A DNA stretch of 64,000 nucleotides from Mytilus californianus (Eukaryota; Mollusca; Bivalvia; Mytilida; Mytilidae): positions 71,106,839 through 71,170,838 of the forward strand of contig NW_026262734.1 of the NCBI RefSeq assembly GCF_021869535.1, in the 5' to 3' direction. A program made the position numbers and the translations under genes. Positions 56,699 through 64,000 of the stretch are shown here, in pieces (the first letter of the stretch is position 1; every line of letters starts with the position of its first letter). The notes under the pieces were generated by a model, which was not told the origin of the DNA, searched no databases, and saw only the letters and a program-made list of their open reading frames with translations.

Positions 56699-56761
56699 GG
56701 CTGTGATAAAGGAAACCAACAGATGTTGTATGGAAGTATCATACATTTTGTATTTCAGCAG
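56699..56761 (+). CDS. DNA2: DNA2 exon, 63 nt, nuclease domain
   Basis: Between acceptor ATACTTTTCAG and donor GTAGGA (56762). In phase 0 it reads GCDKGNQQMLYGSIIHFVFQ and Q. Human DNA2 continues after FR with [20 protein letters not shown], so D, QML, G, H and VFQ are shared at the same spacing. The conserved His in this helix is, from the RecB-like nuclease family, part of the metal-binding active site. The next exon should start with the equivalent of KAINNSF; I did not find it before 64000. Confidence 0.92.
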
Positions 56762-56999
56762 GTAGGAAAAATGTATTGGCACAATTATTATCATCCTTAC
56801 AAAAATGGTTTTCCTTTTGCACTGTTTACCAGAAAACACAATCACAAAATTTCTGATTTCCAAAACCACATTCCAAACATGGCCAGCACAGAAGAATGGA
56901 CTGAAAATTAGAACTAGAAATTAAATCTGAAATAATGATTATAAATCAGTGTGAATTATCACATGTGTTTTAATGAAGTATAATGTAATACATTTTTGT

Positions 57000-58086
57000 C
57001 GAGCCTGCGACTTTTGTCGCAGAAAGCTCGACATAGGGATAGTGATCCGGCGGCGGTGGCAGCGTTAGCTAACTTCTTAAAAGCTTTATATTTTAGAAGG
57101 TAGAAGATCTGGATGCTTCATACTTTGTATATGGATGCCTCATGTTACAAAGTTTCCGTCAGTCACATGTCCAATGTCCTTGACCTCATTTTCATGGTTC
57201 AGTGACTACTTGAAAAAAAAGTTAAGATTTTTTGTAATGTTAAATTCTCTCTTATTATAAGTAATAGGACAACTATATTTGGTATGTGCGTACCTTGCAA
57301 GGTCCTCATGCCCGTCAGACAGTTTTCACTTGACCTCGACCTCATTTCATGGATCAGTGAACAAGGTTAAGTTTTGGTGGTCAAGTCCATATCTCAGATA
57401 CTATAAGCAATAGGTCTAGTATATTCAGTGTATGGAAGGACTGTAAGGTGTACATGTCCAACTGGCAGGTGTCATCTGACCTTGACCTCATTTTCATGGT
57501 TCAGTGGTTATAGTTAAGTTTTTGTGTTTTGGTCTGTTTTTCTTATACTGTATGCAATAGGTCTACTATATTTGGTGTATGGAATGATTGTAAGGTGTAC
57601 CGGTACATGTCTAGCTGGCAGGTGTCATCTGACCTTGACCTCATTTTCATGGTTCAGTGGTTATAGTTAAGTTTTTGAGTTTTGGTCTTTTTTCCTAATA
57701 CTATATGCAATAGTTCAACTATATTTGGTGTATGGAAATATTTTATGATCTATATGTCAGTCACACAGGTTTTATTTGACCTTGACCTCATTTTGAAGGT
57801 TCATTGCTCAGTGTTAAGTTTTTGTGTTTTGGTCTGTTTTTCTTAAACTATAAGCAATAGGTCAACTATATTTGTTGTATGGAAGAATTGTTAGCTGTAC
57901 ATGCCTGCCTAGCATGGTTCATCTGACCTTGACCTCATTTTCATGGTTCATTGGTCAATGTTTAGTTTACTTGGTTAATATTAAGTTTATGTGACAGTTG
58001 TAATAAAGCTTTATATTTAGGACTATCAACATAATATTAATGATTATTAAAGAAGGCGAGACATTTCAGCGTGTGCACTCTTGTTG
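57000..58086 (+). mobile_element. Full tandem-core element of the TGACCTTGACCT family
   Basis: The 5' end is a strong hairpin (GTCGAGCCTGCGACTTTTGT through CGCAGAAAGCTCGAC). Then come GTATTTAGAAGGTAGAAG-like body sequence, about five monomers with CTGACCTTGACCTCATTTTC (57477, 57627, 57777, 57922), and the 3' end AGGCGAGACATTTCAGCGTG and TGCACTCTTGTTG. It shows the whole family structure in one piece. Non-coding. Confidence 0.8.
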
Positions 58087-58391
58087 TAATAATAATTCTG
58101 ATTTAAAGAGGGCTACACAGTTAGCTACAAAACTAATCTTCCATGAGGCCCTCATGAAATACATTGAAATATGACAAAAAAAGAATTAAAAAAAATTGAA
58201 TAAACACACACATAAGAAAAATGAGAAATTGTTATGAAATATACAATTTTCAAAACAGGTAAAAATATTGAATTCATATAGTATTGGCATCATTCAAATT
58301 ACCTCAAACAATATTTAAATTGTAAGTAAGTGTGTGAAAAAATATTATGCATATAAAATTACACAGCTTCTTATTGTTCCAACAAGTATTT
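58087..58391. other. No gene seen
   Basis: AT-rich spacer between two tandem-core elements. Confidence 0.45.
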
Positions 58392-59345
58392 TTTTATACG
58401 ACCGCAAAAAAATTCTGCGTTCGTATATTGGTATGGCGTCGTCGTCGTCCGTAGACACGATGGTTTTCTCACTCTAACTTTAGTTTAAGTGAATGGATCT
58501 CTATGAAATTTTACCATAAGGTTCAATACCAGGAAAGGAAGGTTGGGATTGATTTTGGGGGTTATGGTAACAACAGATAAGGAATTAGGGGCCAAAAATA
58601 AGCATTTTTGCAACTTCCAGACATAACTTGTGTGTTAGGTATGGATCTCTCTGACATTGTACCACAAGGTTCCATATCACAAAGGGAATGCTGGGATTGA
58701 TATTGGGGGTAATTGCCTCAAAATTTTAGGAATTAGGGGCCAAAAAAGGGGCAAAAACAAGCATTTTTCTAGTTTCATGACAATAACTTGTGTGTAAGTG
58801 TATGGATCTTTATGAAATTGTACTACAAGGTTCCATATCACAAAGGGAAAGCTGGAATTGAGTTTGGGGGTAATTGCCCAAAAAGTTTAGGAAAAAGGGG
58901 CCAAAAATAAGCATTTTTCTAGTTTCCAGACAATGACTTGTGTTGAAGTGTAACGATCTCTCTGAAATTGTACTGCAAGGTACCATACCACATAGGGAAG
59001 GCTGGGATTGATTTTGGTGGTAATTGCCTCAAAATTGTACGAATTAGGGGCCAAAAAGGGGAAAAAAACAAGCATTTTTCTAGTTTCAGGACAATAACTT
59101 GTGTGTAAGTGTATGGATCTTTATGAAATTGTACTACAAGGTTCCATATCACAAAGGGAAAGCTGGGTTTGAGTTTAGGGGTAATTGTCTTAAACGTTTT
59201 GGAATTTGGGGCCAAAAAACAAGCATTTTTCTAGTTTCCAGACAATAACTTGTGTTCAAGTGTATGTATCTCTCTGAAATTGTACTGCAAGGTACCATAC
59301 CACAAAGGGAAGACTGGGATTGAGTTTGGGGGTGATGAATCATAA
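58392..59345 (+). mobile_element. Tandem-core element with TATACGACCGCAAAAA end
   Basis: A 5' hairpin (ATACGACCGCAAAAAAATTC to GCGTTCGTAT) and GTCGTCGTCGTCC microsatellite are followed by about six monomers of 140-160 bp with AAGCATTTTTCTAGTTTC, GACAATAACTTGTGT and TATGAAATTGTACTACAAGG. The minus-strand ORFs here are translated satellite. Confidence 0.8.
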
Positions 59346-59547
59346 GGGGGTTCAAAAAATTTGGGGGGGGGGATTTTAAATTTTAAATTGGTTATTTCTG
59401 ATTTATATATAGAAGCAAATAATAATGATATGGTTTGAATAGGTAAATTAAAAATTTTCAAGTTCTTAGACCACATTCATTCTGTGTCAGAAACCTATGC
59501 TGTGTCAAATATTTAATCACAATCCAAATTCAATGCTGTATCAAGCT

Positions 59548-59766
59548 TCAATGTTGTGTCCATACTTGCCCCAACTGTTCAGGGTTCGACCTCTGCGGTT
59601 GTATCAAGCTGCGCCCAGCGGAGCATTTTATTATATCTGTTTTGAATGCACTTGTACCTGCAGTTGATTTTTTCAAGGGTACTGGTAAGTTATTCCATAA
59701 AACAGATCCTGAATATATAAAAGATTTCTTATTCAGCTCTGCTTTGGCTTTTGGAATGTTATACAT
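59548..59766 (-). pseudogene. C-terminal end of a LINE reverse-transcriptase ORF
   Basis: Reads KAKAELNKKSFIYSGSVLWN, then NLPVPLKKSTAGTSAFKTDI. The F-x-YSG-x-LWNNLP motif followed by a SxxxFK block closes the ORF2 of many animal non-LTR retrotransposons. Only this last 70 residues survive, with nothing of the RT core upstream. Confidence 0.7.
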
Positions 59767-60149
59767 GTAGTGCTTTAAAGATAAGGTATATTATTTTTCT
59801 TATTTGTGTTTTTCCTTGGTAAGGAAGACTATAAAAACATAGGCAACAAAAATTTCATGAGCTGTCTAGGAAATGTTAAACAGGTGTGTATGAATAAATA
59901 ATTTCAATGTGAATGAAAGGAGATATGGCAAATGTGTAATTAAACTGCAACTGAAACACAAAATAGATAGAGAAAATCTGACAGGGGCAACAATGTTCAA
60001 AATGATAAGATTCACCTTCTGTCTGTTTACATCAAAACTGTCAGAAGACTTCTTTTTAGGAGTTATTACCATTAAACAACAAATTTTACCATTGATTTAA
60101 ATTTTTGCCTATTATCTTGAAATTTATAACAGATAGATAGAAACTTTAA

Positions 60150-60841
60150 AGGGGCATTAGCTACGAGATAGAAAAAAATGAAAATATGATTTTTTTTTGT
60201 TCAATCATCAATGAAAGTGAAATAGTGAAATAATAATTCGCTTTTAGCAGCCAGTTTGGTTAAATTTTGTCAAAATAAGGTAAGAAACATCGCTGATGAA
60301 TTATTCACTTGCAAGTGAATAATACGACCTCATTGAAACCGTATTCATGTGAACTTAATTTAACCCCTTAGCTAGAGATGTGTTATGCATGAACTAGGCA
60401 TGTTTAGCTATTAAAAGGAAAAGAATGTCAACATTTGAAGTGAAACCAGGGTAAACCATTTGGTTGACTGATTTAATCCACAAAATCTCATTCTTATACA
60501 GGTAAAAACAATGATTAACATATTTTTTTAACCTATAATATGAAATCAAACAGACCTAGAAAAAATCCAATTGCACGAGTTCGCTATCTATTTATATTTA
60601 TATTTATGTTTATATCGGGGTTATATGACCATCGGCAGTTTTCGGAGGTCACCTCGATGGTTAATTAGATGGCGTCTAGACTGAAATACACACAAAATGC
60701 TGATACATATTATGGAATTCATGCATCGTAAATTGTTTATTTTAGACTTTTTATAATTTTGATATACGTTTTAGTATGTTATAAGTCGAATATGAGAATT
60801 TTTGTCAAATCGGTGAACATGAATTTGACAGCTAATCCCCT
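60150..60841. mobile_element. 692-bp TIR element with TTAA duplication
   Basis: Ends AGGGGCATTAGCT and AGCTAATCCCCT are inverted repeats, flanked by TTAA at 60146-60149 and 60842-60845; the host sequence rejoins cleanly (GAAACTTTAAAAAGT). TTAA target use points to piggyBac or Kolobok type. No ORF; contains a GAATTATTCACTTGCAAGTGAATAAT palindrome (60297-60322 region). Probably a non-autonomous copy. Confidence 0.8.
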
Positions 60842-60962
60842 TTAAAAAGTAAAAAGTTATCAGTCAGACAAGATCTACAAATAAGTCAATATTTCTGAAA
60901 TGATCAGTTGACTCAATATAGGATTTAGTGCCCTTAAATAATGATTTTTTTTACCCATTTTT

Positions 60963-62033
60963 AGCTCACCTGGCCCAAAGGGCCAAGTGAGCTTTTCTCA
61001 TCACTTGTCGTCCTTCGTCGTCGCCATCGTCCGTCGTCGTCAGTTGTCGTTAACTTTTACAAAAATCTTCTCCTCTGAAACTACTGGGCCAAATTTGACC
61101 AAACTTGGCCACAATCATCATTGGGGTATCTAGTTTTAAAAATGTGTCCGGTGACCCGGCCAACCAACCAAGATGGCCGCCATGGCTAAAAATAGAACAT
61201 AGGGGTAAAATGTAGATTTTGGCTTATATCTCTGAAACCAAAGCATTTAGAGCAAATCTGACATGGGGTAAAATTGTTTATTAGGTCAAGATCTATCTGC
61301 CCTGAAATTTTCAGATGAATCGGACAACCTGTTGTTGGGTTGCTGCCCCTGAGTTGGTAATTTTATGGAAATTTTGCCGTTTTTGGTTATCATCTTGAAT
61401 ATTATTATAGATAGAGATAAACTGTAAACAGCAATAATGTTCAGCAAAGTAAGATCTACAAATAAGTCAACTTGACCAAAATGGTCAGTTGACCCCTTAA
61501 GGAGTTATTGCCCTTTATAGTCAATTTTTAACCATTTTTCGTAAATTTTTGTAATCTTTTACAAAAATCTTCTCCTCTGAAACTAATAAGACAAATTTAA
61601 CCAAACTTGTCCACAATCATCATTAGGGTATCTTGTTTAAAAAATGTGTCTGATGACCCCGCCAACCAACCAAGATGGCCGACATGGCTAAAAAATAGTA
61701 CATAGGGTAAAATGCAGTTTTTGGCTCATATCTCTGAAACCAAAGAATTTAGAGCAAATCTGACATGGGGGTAAAATTGTTCATTAGGTCAAGATCTATC
61801 TGCCCTGAAATTTTCTTACCAATCAGGCAGTCAGTTGTTGGGTTGCTGCCCCTGAATTGGTAATTTTAAGGAAATTTTGCCGTTTTTGGTTATTATCTTG
61901 AATATTATTATAGATAGAGATAAACTGTCAACAGCAGTAATGTTCAGCAAAGTAAGATCTACAAATAAGTCAACTTGACCAAAATGGTCAGTTGACCCCT
62001 TAAGGAGTTATTGCCCTTTATAGTCAATTTTTA
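60963..62033 (+). mobile_element. Helentron-like element, 3' end replaced
   Basis: AGCTCACCTGGCCCAAAGGG after a T run, GTCC/GTCGTC stretch, then two core units about 505 bp apart (ACTTTTACAAAAATCTTCTC at 61051 and 61556). Very similar to 27014-28339. It breaks off in AGTCAATTTT at 62033, where a TATACGACC element begins, so the hairpin end is missing. Confidence 0.8.
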
Positions 62034-62415
62034 TACGACCGCAAAAAAATTTTTGTGGTCGTATATTGGTATGACGTTGGCGTCGTCGTCCGAAGACGCA
62101 TTAGTTTTCGCACTCTAACTTTAGTTTAAGTGAATGGATCTCTATGAAATTTTACCATAAGGTTCAATACCACAAAAGGAAGGTGGGGATTGATTTTGGG
62201 GGTTATGGTACCAACAGTTAAGGAATTAGGGGCCAAAAAGGGGCCAAAAATAAGCATTTTCTAGATTCCAGACAATAACTGTGGAACGGTGTATGGATCT
62301 CTCTGAAATTATACTACAAGTTTCCATACCACAAAGGGATGGTAAGGATTTGGTTTGGGGGGTTATTGCTCAAACCGTTTAAGAATTAGGGGCAAAAAGG
62401 GGGAAAAACAAGGTT
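62034..62415 (+). mobile_element. Short copy of the TATACGACCGCAAAAA family
   Basis: A near-perfect 5' hairpin ATACGACCGCAAAAAAATTT to TTGTGGTCGTAT, then about two monomers as at 58392. Ends in GGGGCAAAAAGGGGGAAAAA. Confidence 0.75.
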
Positions 62416-62449
62416 GTCCTCATTAATGGACAAATACTTTAGTACAAAA

Positions 62450-62634
62450 CATAATTTAAAGCAGTGTAAGGGAGATAAATCAAATACATCATTGAAATTA
62501 TCTCCCTTACACTGCTTTTAAATTATGTATAAAGTAATGGTTAATGAACAATTAAGATAATTTAAAACAGTGTAAGGGAGGTAATCCAAATACAACGTTT
62601 TGGTTACTTCCCTTACACTGCTTTTAAATTATGT
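62450..62634. repeat. Pair of long hairpins with CAGTGTAAGGGAG arms
   Basis: 62450-62528 and 62556-62634 are each a self-complementary unit: AATTTAAAGCAGTGTAAGGG with GAGATAA pairs with TTATCTC and CCTTACACTGCTTTTAAATT; the second has GAGGTAA paired with TTACTTC. Arms are about 30 nt with loops of about 15-20 nt. No ORF. Confidence 0.85.
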
Positions 62635-62714
62635 TTAAAGAAATGCATATTTATAAAGTAAGACCAGTATGGCGCATTAGATTTGTAAAATCTTTGACCA
62701 CATTTATTTATTTG

Positions 62715-63553
62715 TTATGCCGAATCTAACCGTGTATTTAGATTTTTAATTTTGGGTCCAGTTTTCAAATTGGTCTACATTAAGGTCCAAAGGGTCCAAA
62801 ATTAAACTTTGTTTGATTTTAACAAAAATTGAATATATGGGGTTCTTTGATATGCTGAATCTAAACATGTATTTAGATTTTTGATTTTTGGCCCAGTTTT
62901 CAAGTTGGTCCAAATAGGGGTCCAAAATTAAACTTTGTTTGATTTCAACAAAAATTGAATATATGGGGTTCTTTGATATGCTGCATCTAACCATGTATTT
63001 AGATTTTTTATTTGTGGACCCCGCTATCAAATTGGTTCATATTGAGGTCAAAAGGGTCCAAAATTAAACTTTGTTTGATTTCATCAAAATTTAATTATTG
63101 GGGTTCTTTGATATGCCAAATCTAACCGTGTATTTAGATTTTTAATTTTGGGTCCCGTTTTTTAAATTGGTCTACATTAAGGTCCAAATGGTCCAAAATT
63201 AAACTTAGTTTGATTTTAACAAAAATTGAATTCTTGGGGTTCTTTGATATGCTGAATCTAAACATGTATTTAGATTTTAGATTTTTGGCCCAGTTTTCAA
63301 GTTTGTCCAAATTGGGGTCCAAAATTAAACTTTGTTTGATTTCAACAAACATTGAATATATGGGGTTCTTTGATATGCTGAATCTGACCATGTATTTAGA
63401 TTTTTTATTTGTGGGCCCGCTTTCAAATTGGTTCATATTGAGGTCAAAAGGGTCCAAAATTAAAGTTTGTTTGATTTCATCAAAAATTTAATTATTGGGG
63501 TTCTTTGATATGCCAAATCTAACCGTGTTTTTAGATTTTTAATTTTGGGTCCC
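62715..63553 (+). repeat. Satellite with about 130-bp monomers in a 395-bp higher-order unit
   Basis: Monomers share TGGGGTTCTTTGATATGC, AATCTAACCGTGTATTTAGA and GGTCCAAAATTAAACTTTG. The variant AATCTAACCGTG...TTTTAATTTTGGGTCC recurs near 62727, 63120 and 63519, that is every third monomer. The ORFs over it on both strands are products of the repeat. Confidence 0.85.
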
Positions 63554-63560
63554 GTTTTTT

Positions 63561-64000
63561 AGCTCACCTGACCTGAAAGGTCAAGTGAGCTTTTCTCATC
63601 ACTTTGCGTCCGTCGTCCTGCGTCCGTCGTCCGTAAACTTTTACAAAAATCTTCTCCTCTGAAACTACTTGGCCAAATTTAACCAAACTTGGCCACAATC
63701 ATCATTGGGGTATCTAGTTTAAAAAATGTGTCCGGTGACCCGGCCAACCAACCAAGATGGCCACCATGGCTAAAAATAGAACATAGGGGTAAAATGTAGA
63801 TTTTGGCTTATATCTCTGAAACCAAAGCATTTAGAGCAAATCTGACATGGGGTAAAATTGTTTATCAGGTCAAGATCTATCTGCCCTGAAATTTTCAGAT
63901 GAATGGGACAACCCTTTGTTGGGTTGCTGCCCCTGAATTGGTAATTTAATGGAAATTTTGCCGTTTTTGGTTATTATCTTGAATATTATTATAGATAGAG
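63561..64000 (+). mobile_element. Helentron-like element, runs off the window
   Basis: AGCTCACCTGACCTGAAAGG after a T run in the satellite above, then CGTCCGTCGTCC and the ACTTTTACAAAAATCTTCTC core with ACCAAGATGGCCACCATGGC. Close to 60963 and 27014. Confidence 0.85.

Noticed and set aside
60242-60275. CAGCCAGTTTGGTTAAATTTTG with a GTAAGA donor, resembling the 17779 exon
   Set aside because: It lies inside the 692-bp TTAA element, downstream of the later DNA2 exons, and resemblance is limited to a short word.
62746-63457. 94- and 107-aa minus-strand ORFs with SISKNPIYSIFVEIKQSL
   Set aside because: Translation of the 130-bp satellite; also open on the other strand.

Overview
The window looks like nuclear DNA of a bivalve mollusc, most likely a mussel-type genome. 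It is AT-rich, its coding exons are short and far apart with GT/AG borders, and most of it is dispersed repeats of kinds I know from bivalves: helentron/Pearl-like tandem-core elements, a tRNA-derived SINE, telomerase/Penelope-type reverse transcriptase remnants, hAT, mariner and Mutator-like DNA transposons, and a decayed copia element. The organism is inferred from sequence character only.

The host gene I recognise runs left to right through most of the window: the 5' part of DNA2, the replication and repair helicase/nuclease. Five exons are supported: 6765-8533 (long, low-complexity N-terminal extension), 17779-17844, 37064-37222, 49898-49922 (a 25-nt microexon) and 56699-56761. The first four junctions all have matching codon phase, and the last three exons match human DNA2 around the start of its nuclease domain residue by residue. 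The first exon and everything after the start of the nuclease domain lie outside or were not found. Almost every other feature is a transposable element in a DNA2 intron.

Layout: 1-6764 is repeats (end of a tandem-core element, SINE, RT remnant, two tandem arrays, a mariner-type MITE inside a dispersed repeat). 8534-17778 holds a tandem-core element (12581-13914) and a TIR element (15545-17154). 17845-37063 is a deep pile of nested repeats: tandem-core arrays, an RT remnant split by a 1.9-kb helentron-like element with ten 166-bp monomers, a second helentron-like element, a copia remnant, and a three-level nest ending in a perfect 544-bp Mutator-type MITE. 37223-49897 holds a split array with a hAT relic and then the most interesting object. 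49923-56698 is old repeats and comparatively unique intron. 56762-64000 is again tandem-core repeats and small palindromic elements.

The standout is 41571-49189. An older element with about 1-kb terminal inverted repeats and a 6-bp target duplication has been entered by a young 4.5-kb element (42751-47282). The young element is bounded by two 460-bp direct repeats differing at one base, each with its own short inverted ends. It carries an apparently intact two-exon Mutator-like transposase (671 aa) and, tail to tail 10 bp away, an intact His-Cys-box nuclease of the I-PpoI type. The transposase N-terminus has a short basic stretch like the NUMOD3 module of homing endonucleases. The older element also carries the last coding piece of a Bax-inhibitor-1/lifeguard family gene.
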